Below are positions 29,301-37,076 of a stretch of 64,000 bases of DNA, in pieces. Origin of the DNA: Acidimicrobiia bacterium (lineage in GTDB: Bacteria > Actinomycetota > Acidimicrobiia > Acidimicrobiales > MedAcidi-G1); NCBI GenBank assembly GCA_012961035.1, contig DUAC01000069.1, forward strand, positions 62,001 to 126,000, written 5' to 3'. Position 1 is the first letter of the stretch, and every line of letters begins with the position of its first letter. Position numbers and translations under genes: made by a program. Below the pieces are notes generated by a model, which had not been told where the DNA came from, ran no database searches, and saw only the letters and a list, made by a program, of their open reading frames with translations.

Positions 29301-29811
29301 GCGGGACTCCCTCAGCTATCGCACCCTGCGGGTCCTGGTGGCCCTGGACCCGGCCGTGGCCGAGGTGGTGGGCTTCACCCGCTACCGGGTGGACGGGCCG
29401 AACGGCCAGGTTCCCACGGTGGCGATCGTGGATCGCGGTGGCGTGTCCGTCGGGATCCCGTCGCGCACCGACCGGGATCCCACGCTGCGCGGCACCAAGC
29501 ACCGGGTCGCCGTGGAGCGCGAGGTGCTGGTCACCCGGGGCGCCCGGGACGGCCGGACGATCGTGCTGGTCCCCGAGGTCAAGGACCGGGAGTCCGTGGG
29601 CATCACGCTGCTGCACGTGGTCCTGCGGGACAGGCTGTCGCCCGACGTCCTGCGTGGCGTTCTGCAGGGTTACGACAACCGCTACGGAGCCGTGCGGGAC
29701 GCGGTGTGCGAGACGGAGCCCGACCTGAGCGACGACCTCCTTGCGGAGCTGAGAATCGTCGACCTGTTGACCGAACCGGTGCAGACCATTGCTGACAGGT
29801 TGCGGGGCTGA
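26398..29811 (+). CDS. glmS: Giant glutamine-fructose-6-phosphate aminotransferase (GlmS-like)
   Basis: GlmS makes glucosamine-6-phosphate from fructose-6-phosphate and glutamine. All expected parts are here, but the protein has 1137 residues against about 610. It starts MCGIIAV with the Cys2 nucleophile. An insertion of roughly 130 residues then separates it from RLEVRGRDSAG (156-166). HTRWA (251-255), QNGDVDNH (285-292) and the Asp of EITTDAK complete the glutaminase domain. The first SIS domain (about 513-640) has SQSGTTTDT and VASTKAF. The second (about 692-830) keeps the catalytic Lys712, Glu715 and His731 in KLSELCY and KKH. A segment IKHQAKTVTVG (935-945) resembles the normal C-terminal end; 190 further residues of unknown function follow. 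It lies directly after glmM, as expected. Confidence 0.85.
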   Translation: MCGIIAVLRRPSDRAVPGTDEVLAPLAEAAALLGHGEPSALAAAADALELVDHLLGGVSGLIALDSDPALAGRIRAVLAPVPGLLDMVAEALGGSDHMEEDNAALVRVRDALWAVTRDRLGSHAGVSSLRSTSPAPSDAGLAVLLSTQQALSAIDRLEVRGRDSAGLQVSVWNHGIHPTDPMVVARLRDPLHRSGSVRLLEGGALAFVVKVAAEIGELGDNTAALRAALSTDELLARALAAPDVEGSLLGHTRWASVGIVSEPNAHPLDSTRADGRPMPVVMAVQNGDVDNHADLVVSEGLSVVAEITTDAKVVPALCATHLAAGHDHREAFRRTVSAFEGSLAIGAMVGDAPGRLMLALRGSGQGLYVGLAEDAFVVASEPYGVVEMTSDFLRMDGETPADPDDPGASRGQIVELDSALAGTVEGISRYSYDGRDLPVGADDLIRAEITTRDIDRGDHPHFLLKEIGESPGSVRSTLRGRLSGDVDAGFQVRLGEAALGVGLRADLASGVVRSLLVIGQGTAAVAAQAVAGSLRAELVGSPMVVEAVPATELSGFGLSPDMSDVLVVAISQSGTTTDTNRTVDLVRSRGARVIAIVNRRNSDLVARADGVLYTSDGRDVEMSVASTKAFYAQVVAGMLLAVAVADAAGLPGSPDRSGLLAGLVDLPDAMVEVLAMRDRIAEIADRHAPSRRYWAVVGSGPNLVAAREVRIKLSELCYKSIPADATEDKKHIDLSAEPMILVCATGLVGSTADDISKEVAIYRAHKAAPVVIADAGSSRFTDALDVITVPRVHPGLSFVLSTMVGHLFGYEAARAIDAQARPLRMAHAAIDGEAQRRQSGTTGADAPVDGPLYVDLRAAAGAFADELRSGRLNGHLEASTAVRLSTHFRFALGDVPLESYQLEFGRVGTPALVLDGLAASLTVAIEELTRPIDAIKHQAKTVTVGISRTDETLFEARLAREVLASGAPRDSLSYRTLRVLVALDPAVAEVVGFTRYRVDGPNGQVPTVAIVDRGGVSVGIPSRTDRDPTLRGTKHRVAVEREVLVTRGARDGRTIVLVPEVKDRESVGITLLHVVLRDRLSPDVLRGVLQGYDNRYGAVRDAVCETEPDLSDDLLAELRIVDLLTEPVQTIADRLRG

Positions 29812-29835
29812 CGGTCGGATGACGGGACCTGGTGG

Positions 29836-30201
29836 ATGATCGGGATCGGGGTGGACCTGGTCGACATCGACCGTTTCCGCCGGTCGTTGTCGCGTACGCC
29901 GTCGCTGCGGGACCGGCTGTTCCGTCCCGATGAACGGTCCTACTCCGATTCCCACGTGGACCCGGCCGGCCGCTATGCAGTGCGCTTCGCCGCCAAGGAG
30001 GCCGCCCTGAAGGCACTCGGCCTGGGTCTGGGTGGCATGCCCATGTACGACATCGAGGTGGTGCGCGATGGCCTGGGCCCGCCCCGGCTGGTACTCCACG
30101 GTGCGGCGGCCGAGGTCGCCAGAGAGGCCGGGGTGCGGCGTTGGCTGGTGACCATGAGCCACACCTCGACCCTGGCCCAGGCCACGGTCGTGGCGCTGTG
30201 A
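29836..30201 (+). CDS. acpS: Holo-[acyl-carrier-protein] synthase
   Basis: AcpS transfers 4'-phosphopantetheine from CoA to acyl carrier protein. The 121-residue protein has GIGVDLVDIDRFRR with the metal-binding Asp, RYAVRFAAKEAALKALG and the C-terminal VTMSHTSTLAQATVVA, all diagnostic. It lies 24 bases after glmS and just before nnr. Confidence 0.95.
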   Translation: MIGIGVDLVDIDRFRRSLSRTPSLRDRLFRPDERSYSDSHVDPAGRYAVRFAAKEAALKALGLGLGGMPMYDIEVVRDGLGPPRLVLHGAAAEVAREAGVRRWLVTMSHTSTLAQATVVAL

Positions 30202-30223
30202 GGCGTGGACGGGTCACACTCCG

Positions 30224-31603
30224 ATGATCCCGATCGTCACGCCCGAGGAGATGGCTGTCGTCGACGAAGCTGCCCCTGAGCCGTTCGAGGTGCTGGTGGA
30301 GAGGGCGGGTGGCGCCGTGGCGCGCAGCGCCATCGACCTCCTGGGCGGGACCTACGGACGGCGGGTCGTCGTGGTGGCCGGTAGGGGTTCCAACGGTGCC
30401 GACGGACGTGTGGCGGCTGCACGCCTGAGGCGTCGGGGTGTCCGGACCATCGTGCTGGACGCCACCGAGGCGCCCGCCTCGCTGCCGGCCGACGGCATGC
30501 CGCCCATCCACCTGGTGGTGGATGCCGCATACGGCACCGGCCTGGGTCGCCCGTACGTGGCACCCACCGGCAGCGTCCCGGTGCTGGCCGTGGACCTGCC
30601 GTCAGGACTGGACGGCCTCACGGGCGTGGCGTGCGGCAGCCCGTCGGTAGCGGCGCGCACGGTCACCTTCGGAGCCCTCAAGCCCGGTCTGCTGTTCGCC
30701 GATGGTCCCGCCCTGGCCGGTCACGTGGAGGTGGCGGGCATCGGCCTGGACGTGTCGGGTGCGACCGTGCAGCTCCTCGTGGACGCCGATGTCGCCGACC
30801 TGGTTCCCGCCCGTCGCGGGGACGCCCACAAGTGGCGTGGCGCCTGCTGGGTGCTGGCCGGTTCGGTACCCATGGTGGGGGCGGCGACGCTGGTCGCCGA
30901 GGCGGCCCTACGGGCCGGAGCGGGATACGTGCGCCTGTCCGTTCCGGATGGTGCCACCGCCCCCGCTGCGGTGGAGGTGGTGCAGCATCCCCTCGGTCCG
31001 GACCTGACGCTGGATTCCGCCGATGCGGGTCGCTTCGCCGCCTTCGTGGTGGGACCCGGCCTGGGCAGCGACGGACGCACGGCCGCCGGTGTGCGCCGTC
31101 TGGTGGCTGACCTCGACCGTCCGCTGGTTGTTGACGGTGATGGCCTCACGGCGCTGGCTGCCGGTGACGTGGCGGGGATCTGCCGGGGGCGGTCGGTGCC
31201 GGTCGTGCTCACCCCCCATGACGGCGAGTTCGAGCGCCTGGCCGGCGCAAGGCCAGGGGTGGATCGGATCTCATCGGTCCGGTCGCTGGCTCAGAGCACC
31301 GGTGCGGTGGTCCTCTGCAAGGGGCCGACCACCGTCGTGGCGTCGCCGGACGGGCGGGTACGCCTCGCCTCGGTTGGAGACCGGCGCCTGGCCACCGCCG
31401 GTACCGGAGACGTGCTGGCCGGCATCATCGGGGCGTTTCTCACCAGGGGTGCCGATCCGTTCGACGCGGCCGCCGCCGCCGCCCATGTGCATGGGCGTCT
31501 CTGTTCGCTCCTCCCGCCGACCGGGGTGGTCGCCGGCGACCTGTCGTCGGTCCTCGTCGAGGTGCTGGTGGGCCTGGGCGTGGATGCCGGGGGGCCGGCC
31601 TGA
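30224..31603 (+). CDS. nnr: Bifunctional NAD(P)HX epimerase / ADP-dependent dehydratase
   Basis: The protein repairs hydrated NAD(P)H. The N-terminal half (about 1-205) is the YjeF_N epimerase with AGRGSNGADGRVAAARL and VDLPSGLDG. The C-terminal half (about 206-459) is the dehydratase with HKWRGACWVLAGS, VVGPGLGSDGR, LTPHDGEFERL and the ATP site TAGTGDVLAGIIGAFL. The 459-residue length fits a full fusion. Its stop overlaps the alr ATG (TGATG). Confidence 0.95.
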   Translation: MIPIVTPEEMAVVDEAAPEPFEVLVERAGGAVARSAIDLLGGTYGRRVVVVAGRGSNGADGRVAAARLRRRGVRTIVLDATEAPASLPADGMPPIHLVVDAAYGTGLGRPYVAPTGSVPVLAVDLPSGLDGLTGVACGSPSVAARTVTFGALKPGLLFADGPALAGHVEVAGIGLDVSGATVQLLVDADVADLVPARRGDAHKWRGACWVLAGSVPMVGAATLVAEAALRAGAGYVRLSVPDGATAPAAVEVVQHPLGPDLTLDSADAGRFAAFVVGPGLGSDGRTAAGVRRLVADLDRPLVVDGDGLTALAAGDVAGICRGRSVPVVLTPHDGEFERLAGARPGVDRISSVRSLAQSTGAVVLCKGPTTVVASPDGRVRLASVGDRRLATAGTGDVLAGIIGAFLTRGADPFDAAAAAAHVHGRLCSLLPPTGVVAGDLSSVLVEVLVGLGVDAGGPA

Positions 31604-32703
31604 TGCGCCCCACCTGGTTTTCGGTCGACCTGGATGCGGTGGCCCACAACGTCCGGGTGTTCCGTGGCCTGGCGGCACCGGCCGAGGTCTGCATGGTCGT
31701 GAAGGCGGACGGCTACGGCCATGGCGCTCCGGCCGTCGCCGCAGCTGCGCTGGAGGCTGGCGCCACCTGGCTGGCCGTCGCCCTCGTGGAGGAGGCGGCG
31801 ACATTGCGTGACTCCGGGCTGACCGCCCCGATCCTCGTGCTCTCCGAGCCGCGCCCCGACGAGATGGCCGACGTGGTGGGGCTGGGCGGGGTCCGCCCGA
31901 CCCTCTACTCCGCTGCCGGCGTGGATGCCTTCGCCCTGGTGGCCGGTGCCGGTACACCGGTCCACCTGAAGGTCGACACGGGGATGCACCGGGTGGGGGC
32001 CAGGATGGACGATGCGGTGGCCGTGGCCCGCCTGATCCTGGACTCGGGCCTGGACCTGGAGGGGGTCTTCTCCCACTGTGCGATGGCCGACGAGCCGGGG
32101 GACCCGTTGACCGCGCTCCAGCTGCAGAGGTTCGACGCCGTCCTGGCCGACCTGGCTGCTGCCGGGATCCGACCTCCCATCGTCCACATGGCCAACACTG
32201 CGGCCGCCCTGAGTCGATCCGAGGCGGCACATTCGATGGTCAGGATCGGCCTCGGCGCCTACGGCGTGTCCCCGGGTCCGGAGCTGGTCGGGAGGTGTCT
32301 GTCGGTGGGCCTGCGACCGGTCCTGTCGATCCACTCGAGGGTCACCCACCTGCTCGACGTCGCTGCCGGCGAGGGGGTCGGCTACGGGCACCGCTGGAGG
32401 AGCGTGGAGGACACGCGCCTGGCCACGGTGCCGATCGGCTACGCCGACGGCCTGACCCGTGAGTGGGGTCTCGGAGGCACTGCGCTGGTGGGGGGTAGGC
32501 GTCGACCGCTGCGCGGTGTCGTCTCCATGGACTCGTTGGTGCTGGAGGTCGACGAGGGCGTGGCGATCGGCGACGAGGTGGTGCTACTGGGTTCCCAGGG
32601 CGATGGGGAGATCGGGATGGCGGAGGTCGCCGAGAGGCTGGGCCTGATCCCGTGGGAGGTTCTCAGCCGCCTGGGCCGGCGCCCGCCCAGGCTCTACCCG
32701 TAG
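31603..32703 (+). CDS. alr: Alanine racemase
   Basis: The PLP enzyme interconverts L- and D-alanine for peptidoglycan. The 366-residue protein has the Schiff-base lysine in VVKADGYGHG at residue 34, GMHRVG, MANTAA and the second catalytic residue, a Tyr, in GVGYGHRW. It forms an operon with nnr and is followed by a glycosyltransferase gene 10 bases away. Confidence 0.96.
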   Translation: MRPTWFSVDLDAVAHNVRVFRGLAAPAEVCMVVKADGYGHGAPAVAAAALEAGATWLAVALVEEAATLRDSGLTAPILVLSEPRPDEMADVVGLGGVRPTLYSAAGVDAFALVAGAGTPVHLKVDTGMHRVGARMDDAVAVARLILDSGLDLEGVFSHCAMADEPGDPLTALQLQRFDAVLADLAAAGIRPPIVHMANTAAALSRSEAAHSMVRIGLGAYGVSPGPELVGRCLSVGLRPVLSIHSRVTHLLDVAAGEGVGYGHRWRSVEDTRLATVPIGYADGLTREWGLGGTALVGGRRRPLRGVVSMDSLVLEVDEGVAIGDEVVLLGSQGDGEIGMAEVAERLGLIPWEVLSRLGRRPPRLYP

Positions 32704-32713
32704 GAGGCCACCG

Positions 32714-33838
32714 ATGGCACGGATCCTCCTCGTCGAGCCGTTCCACGGCGGGTCCCACGGTGCGTGGGCCGAGGGGCTGGTCGCCCACAGCCGCCACGAC
32801 GTGGTTGCCGTTTCGCATCCGGGGGCCTTCTGGCGTTGGCGGATGCGGGGGGCCGCCCTGACGCTGGCCCATGCCGCCGGCGAGGCGGTCCAGGAGCACG
32901 GGCCGCCCGACGTGGTCCTGATGTCCGGGATGGTTGACCTGGCACGGTGGCTGGGCTTCACCCGCCGGTTCCTGGGCGATCCGGCGGTCGTGTTGTACCT
33001 GCACGAGAACCAGTTGGCGTATCCGTTGAGTCCGAACCAGAAGGCCGATGACGAGTTCCCGCTGGGGAACTGGATGTCGATGGCGGCCGCCGACGAGGTG
33101 TGGTGCAATTCCTCGTTCCAGTTGGACGGCCTCCTGGGTGCCCTGCCGGCGTTGCTGGATCGGGCACCCGACCGGCCACACACGGGGTTCCTCCCGGCGG
33201 TGGCCGACCGCTGCCACGTCGTGCCCGTCGGGGTGGACCTGGTCGACGTACCTGTGCGTGCCACTGGGAGAGCGACCTCGGGGGTGCCGTTGGTGCTCTG
33301 GAACCAGCGGTGGGACCACGACAAGAACCCGTCGGCGGTATTCGATGCACTCGGGCGCCTCGCCGACGAGGGTGTGGCGTTCAGTGTCGCCGTGGTGGGC
33401 GAGAACGAGCGGGTGGATCCCCGGGAGTTCAACGTTGCCCGGGAGCGCCTCGGCGACAGGGTGGTGCAGTTCGGCTTCGTGGACAGGGAGGAGTACGTGG
33501 ACCTGCTGGGTCGTGCCGACGTGGTGGTGAGCGCAGCCCACCACGAGTTCTTCGGCATCGCCGTGGTGGAGGCCATGGCCGCCGGTTGCGTGCCTGTGCT
33601 TCCGGACGACCAGAGCTACCCGGGTCTGGTGGGGGCCTGGGCCGATGTGGCCCTCTACCCGGAAGGCGGCCTCACCGACCGCCTACGCGAGGTGCTGCTG
33701 GACCTGCCGGCCTGGCGTGCCGGGGCCGCCGGTCTGGACGGGTCCATCCGCCGGTTCGACTGGCGGACCGTGGTGTCGGAATACGACGAGCGCCTGGAGC
33801 GCCTGGCGACCGCCGGACCTTCCCGGAGTGCGCACTAG
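32714..33838 (+). CDS. tRNA-queuosine alpha-mannosyltransferase-like glycosyltransferase (DUF3524)
   Basis: This 374-residue GT-B fold protein has an N-terminal DUF3524 region with EPFHGGSHGAWAEGL (8-22) and FWRWRMRG, and a C-terminal GT4-type half with SAAHHEFFGIAVVEAMAAG and VLPDD. The N-terminal region is the family of vertebrate GTDC1/QTMAN, which mannosylates queuosine in tRNA-Asp. Function of the bacterial members is not established to my knowledge. A strong AGGAGG site lies before the ATG. The neighbours downstream include t6A tRNA-modification genes, a loose link to tRNA. Other sugar acceptors are possible. Confidence 0.8.
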   Translation: MARILLVEPFHGGSHGAWAEGLVAHSRHDVVAVSHPGAFWRWRMRGAALTLAHAAGEAVQEHGPPDVVLMSGMVDLARWLGFTRRFLGDPAVVLYLHENQLAYPLSPNQKADDEFPLGNWMSMAAADEVWCNSSFQLDGLLGALPALLDRAPDRPHTGFLPAVADRCHVVPVGVDLVDVPVRATGRATSGVPLVLWNQRWDHDKNPSAVFDALGRLADEGVAFSVAVVGENERVDPREFNVARERLGDRVVQFGFVDREEYVDLLGRADVVVSAAHHEFFGIAVVEAMAAGCVPVLPDDQSYPGLVGAWADVALYPEGGLTDRLREVLLDLPAWRAGAAGLDGSIRRFDWRTVVSEYDERLERLATAGPSRSAH

Positions 33839-33841
33839 CGT
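33836..33841 (+). promoter_or_regulatory. -10 box of the P1 peptidase gene
   Basis: TAGCGT lies 8 bases before the GTG start at 33850 and spans the stop of the upstream gene. It suggests a leaderless internal promoter. Confidence 0.4.
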
Positions 33842-33849
33842 CGCTGTTC

Positions 33850-34779
33850 GTGAGGTTCCAGATCGACGGCGTACGGGTGGGCCACTGGACTGATGCCGCC
33901 GCCCGGACGGGCTGCACCGTGGTGCTGTTCCCGGAGGGCACGGTGGCTTCCGGCGAGGTGCGTGGTGGTGCACCTGCCACGCGGGAGTTCGACCTGCTCG
34001 CCCCGGGGCGCACGGTGGACCGCATCGACGCCCTGGTGCTCTCCGGTGGTTCGGCCTTCGGCCTGGCGGCGGCCGATGGCGTGATGGCCCATCTGGAGGC
34101 GGCTGGCGTGGGCTATCCGACAGGGGCAGGTCCGGTCCCCATCGTCGTGGGACTCTCCCTGTTCGACCTGCTGGAGGGCGATGGCTCGGTGAGGCCGGGT
34201 CCGGCCGAGGGTCGGGCGGCCTGCGAGGTGGCCTCCGTGGAGGTGCCGGTCGGCCAGGTGGGCGCTGGGACCGGCGCCATGGTCGGTACCTGGCGCGGCC
34301 GTGGGAGGGCGCGTCCCGGCGGCATCGGGATGGCCGTGGTGCGCCGCGGGGACCTGGTGGTGGTGGCGCTCCTCGCCGTGAACGCAGCGGGTGACGTGGG
34401 GCGCTCCGGTATCTCGGAGGCGATAGCCGACGGCACCTTCGTGGACTGGCCTGAACCCGGCGGCGAGCTCTTCGACGCACGTGGCAACACGACGATCGGG
34501 ATGGTCGTCAGCAATGCCTCCGTGGGCCGGGAGGGTTGCCTCCTGATGGCGGGTTCGGCCCATGACGGCCTTGCCCGGGCGGTCTTCCCGCCCCACACCC
34601 GTTCCGATGGCGATGCCCTGGTTGCAGCCGCGACCGGGGTGCTGTCCACCTCGGACGTCGACCTGGACGTGCTGAGGGCCATGACGGTGGCAGCGGTGGA
34701 GCGGGCCGTCACGACGGCGTGTGGGCCGGGCGGCGACGACGGGTCCGCACCTTGGTCGGGCACGCCATCCGGGCGGTAG
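33850..34779 (+). CDS. P1 family peptidase (DmpA-like Ntn hydrolase)
   Basis: The 309-residue protein is in the DmpA/P1 family of self-cleaving N-terminal nucleophile hydrolases, which release N-terminal residues from small peptides or act on amides. The N-terminal strand VRFQIDGVRVGHWTDAAARTGCTVVLFPEG and GGSAFGLAAADGVMAHLE are typical. The RGNTTIGMVVSNA segment near residue 220 holds the autocleavage site and Thr nucleophile. The GTG at 33850 matches the conserved start. The substrate is unknown. It is unlike its neighbours in function and may be its own transcription unit. Confidence 0.88.
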   Translation: MRFQIDGVRVGHWTDAAARTGCTVVLFPEGTVASGEVRGGAPATREFDLLAPGRTVDRIDALVLSGGSAFGLAAADGVMAHLEAAGVGYPTGAGPVPIVVGLSLFDLLEGDGSVRPGPAEGRAACEVASVEVPVGQVGAGTGAMVGTWRGRGRARPGGIGMAVVRRGDLVVVALLAVNAAGDVGRSGISEAIADGTFVDWPEPGGELFDARGNTTIGMVVSNASVGREGCLLMAGSAHDGLARAVFPPHTRSDGDALVAAATGVLSTSDVDLDVLRAMTVAAVERAVTTACGPGGDDGSAPWSGTPSGR

Positions 34780-34787
34780 CGCGTCGC

Positions 34788-34793
34788 TAACGT
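34788..34793 (+). promoter_or_regulatory. -10 box of leaderless udg
   Basis: TAACGT lies 6 bases before the GTG start at 34800, so the first transcribed base would be at or next to the start codon. Confidence 0.5.
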
Positions 34794-34799
34794 GGCGGG

Positions 34800-35366
34800 G
34801 TGACGACCGCCCTGCAAGCCCTGGCCGAGGAGGCTTCCACCTGCACCGGATGCGGGCTGGCTGCCGGGCGCACGACCGTGGTCTTCGGTTCGGGATCTCC
34901 AACGGCGGACCTGATGTTCGTGGGCGAGGCTCCCGGTGCCCGTGAGGACGAGCAGGGCGTCCCTTTCGTGGGCAGGTCCGGCCAGCTCCTGGGCCGCCTC
35001 CTGGCCGAGGAGTTGGGCCTGGACCGGTCGGACTGCTATATCGCCAACGTGGTCAAGTGCCGTCCGCCGGGGAACCGGGATCCACGGCCCGACGAGATAG
35101 CGGCCTGTCGGCCGTACCTGGAACGCCAGCTGGACCTCGTGGATCCCACCGTCGTCGTGACGCTGGGCAACTTCTCCTCGAAGCTGCTCCTGGGGACCGA
35201 CGTGGGCATCACGAAGCTGCGGGGGAAGGCGTACCGGTTCGGCGAGCCTGAACGGCACCTGGTCCCGACCTTCCATCCGGCGGCAGCCCTGCGCGGCGGC
35301 GCGGACGTGCTGGCCCGGATGCGGGCCGACCTGGCGCTGGCCGGGATGCTCGTGGAGGCCGGGTGA
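34800..35366 (+). CDS. udg: Uracil-DNA glycosylase, family 4
   Basis: The enzyme removes uracil from DNA. The 188-residue protein has four Cys that bind the 4Fe-4S cluster (CTGC near 15-18, one in NVVKCRPPGN and one in AACRPYL). It also has the GEAPGAREDEQGVPFVGRSGQLL catalytic segment and the HP motif FHPAAALR. These identify family 4 rather than family 1 Ung. The GTG start lies 6 bases after a -10 box. Its stop overlaps the tsaE start (GTGA). Confidence 0.95.
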   Translation: MTTALQALAEEASTCTGCGLAAGRTTVVFGSGSPTADLMFVGEAPGAREDEQGVPFVGRSGQLLGRLLAEELGLDRSDCYIANVVKCRPPGNRDPRPDEIAACRPYLERQLDLVDPTVVVTLGNFSSKLLLGTDVGITKLRGKAYRFGEPERHLVPTFHPAAALRGGADVLARMRADLALAGMLVEAG

Positions 35367-35866
35367 GCGTGGCGGCCCCACTGCCCACCATGGGCACGAC
35401 CTCGGTGGAGGGCACCATGGAGGTGGCTGCGTCCCTGGCCGGGTTGGCCAGGGAGGGTGACCTGGTGGTGCTGTGTGGCGACCTGGGGGCCGGCAAGACG
35501 GCCTTCACGCAGGGCTTCGGTCGGGCGCTGGGCGTCACGGAGCCGATCACCTCGCCGACGTTTACGCTGGCCAACCGCTATCCCGGCGCCGGCCTGACCC
35601 TCAACCACCTCGACGTCTACCGCCTGAACCACATCGACGAGGTCCGTGACCTGGGCCTCCACGAGCTGGTGGACAGCTGCTCGGTGACGCTCGTGGAGTG
35701 GGGCGATGCGATCGCAGGTGCGTTGCCGGGTGGCTACCTGGAGGTTCGGATCAGCCTCGGCACCGGACCCGATGACCGGCTGCTGGACTTCCGGATCGTC
35801 GGTTCCGAATGGTCGGACCGTGAGGCTGGCCTGCTGGCCCTGACCGCTGGAGGCGATGGGTGCTGA
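35363..35866 (+). CDS. tsaE: tRNA t6A biosynthesis ATPase TsaE
   Basis: TsaE assists the TsaB-TsaD complex that makes N6-threonylcarbamoyladenosine 37 in ANN-decoding tRNAs. The 167-residue protein has a Walker A GDLGAGKT near residues 38-45, the ITSPTFTL switch and HLDVYRL plus LVEWGD. It overlaps udg upstream and tsaB downstream, so translation is likely coupled. Confidence 0.95.
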   Translation: MSVAAPLPTMGTTSVEGTMEVAASLAGLAREGDLVVLCGDLGAGKTAFTQGFGRALGVTEPITSPTFTLANRYPGAGLTLNHLDVYRLNHIDEVRDLGLHELVDSCSVTLVEWGDAIAGALPGGYLEVRISLGTGPDDRLLDFRIVGSEWSDREAGLLALTAGGDGC

Positions 35867-36561
35867 TCCTCGGCATCGAGAGCGCCGGTACCCAGGTGGG
35901 TTGCGCCGTGGGGGGCCACGAGGGTGTGCTGGCGTCGGCCCATTCCGGCCGTGGTCGTCGCCACGCAGAGGCGCTGGCCCCCCAGATCGACTTCGTGCGT
36001 CGCCAGGCCGGCATAGAGATCTCGGAGATCGCGGCGGTAGCCGTGGACGTCGGTCCGGGCCTGTTCACCGGCCTCCGGGTCGGCATCGCCACGGCGGTGG
36101 CCATGGCCTACGGGCTGGGCGTGCCGATGATCCCGGTGCCCAGCCTGGACCTGATGGCCTTTCCGGCCCGTTGGTCCAATCGCCTCATCGTGGTCGCCCT
36201 GGACGCCCGCAGGGGTGAGCTCTTCACCGCCCTGTTCCGCAAGGTCCCGGGCGGCGTCCAACGGGTCCGGGATGCCGCCGTGCGCACTCCGCAGGAACTC
36301 TCGGCGGAGATCCAGGCGCTCGACGAGCCGACCCTCTTCATCGGGGACGGGGCGCTCCGCTATGTGGATTCGTTCGCCGGCCTGAGGGGCGTGGAGATGG
36401 CCGAGCAGGGGCTGGCCAACCCGAGTGCCCGATACCTGGTGCAGCTGGCCCACGCCAGGGCCATGCGCGAGGAGTTCGTGCAGCCCTGGGAGCTGGAGCC
36501 GGTCTACCTCCGCCTGCCGGATGCCCAGATCAACTGGTCGACCCGTGAGGGTGGGGCGTGA
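35860..36561 (+). CDS. tsaB: tRNA t6A biosynthesis protein TsaB
   Basis: TsaB is the inactive ASKHA-fold partner of TsaD. The 233-residue protein has ILGIESAGTQVGCAV, the VDVGPGLFTGLRVGIATAVAMA segment that forms the dimer interface and the C-terminal PVYLR. It starts at a GTG inside the tsaE end and overlaps rimI by 4 bases. Confidence 0.93.
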   Translation: MLILGIESAGTQVGCAVGGHEGVLASAHSGRGRRHAEALAPQIDFVRRQAGIEISEIAAVAVDVGPGLFTGLRVGIATAVAMAYGLGVPMIPVPSLDLMAFPARWSNRLIVVALDARRGELFTALFRKVPGGVQRVRDAAVRTPQELSAEIQALDEPTLFIGDGALRYVDSFAGLRGVEMAEQGLANPSARYLVQLAHARAMREEFVQPWELEPVYLRLPDAQINWSTREGGA

Positions 36562-37076
36562 GGACCGTGCCGGCGGTGGGCTCACCGGTGCTGCTGCGGC
36601 CAATGGTGGACGCCGATGTGGACGCGGTGCTGGCGCTGGACGCCCTCGTCCATCCGACCACGTGGTCGCCGGATTTCATGCGTTCCCAGCTGGGCCTTCC
36701 GGACTCCCGGACGAACCTGGTGGCGGAACTGCACGGCGACCTGGTCGGCCACGCCGCTCTCCTCGTGGTGGCCGACGAGGGGCACGTCACCTCGGTGGCC
36801 GTCGCCCCGGACCAGCAGCGGATGGGGATCGGTAGGGTCCTGCTGGCGGCGCTCTGCAGTGACGCCGAGCACCGTGGCCTGGGCGCCATGACCCTCGAGG
36901 TGAGGGTCTCCAACGCGGCGGCCATCGCCCTCTACCGGCGGTTCGGGTTCGCCCCCTCCGGGGTTCGTCCCGGCTATTACGCCGACGACGGGGAGGACGC
37001 CCTGATCATGTGGATACACGACGTCGGGAAATCCGGCTTCAAGGCCCGGGTGGACGAGGCGGCCGGCCATGGGTGA
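36558..37076 (+). CDS. rimI: Ribosomal protein S18-alanine N-acetyltransferase-like GNAT
   Basis: This 172-residue GNAT enzyme lies between tsaB and tsaD, the standard place of RimI. It has VAPDQQRMGIGRVLLAAL as the acetyl-CoA pyrophosphate loop, then LEVRVSNAAAIALYRRFGF and the RPGYYADDGEDALIMW end. The natural substrate is inferred from homology only; actinobacterial RimI has several reported targets. The N-terminal 15 residues are variable. Confidence 0.9.
   Translation: MRTVPAVGSPVLLRPMVDADVDAVLALDALVHPTTWSPDFMRSQLGLPDSRTNLVAELHGDLVGHAALLVVADEGHVTSVAVAPDQQRMGIGRVLLAALCSDAEHRGLGAMTLEVRVSNAAAIALYRRFGFAPSGVRPGYYADDGEDALIMWIHDVGKSGFKARVDEAAGHG

Noticed and set aside
28729-30162. A 477-codon minus-strand frame opposite the end of glmS and acpS.
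   Set aside because: It is a shadow of two identified plus-strand genes and has no ribosome site or promoter.
33100-33849. An N-terminal extension of the P1 peptidase frame by 250 codons.
   Set aside because: The extension lies wholly within the glycosyltransferase gene in another frame; family alignment from memory starts at the GTG at 33850, which also has a -10 box.
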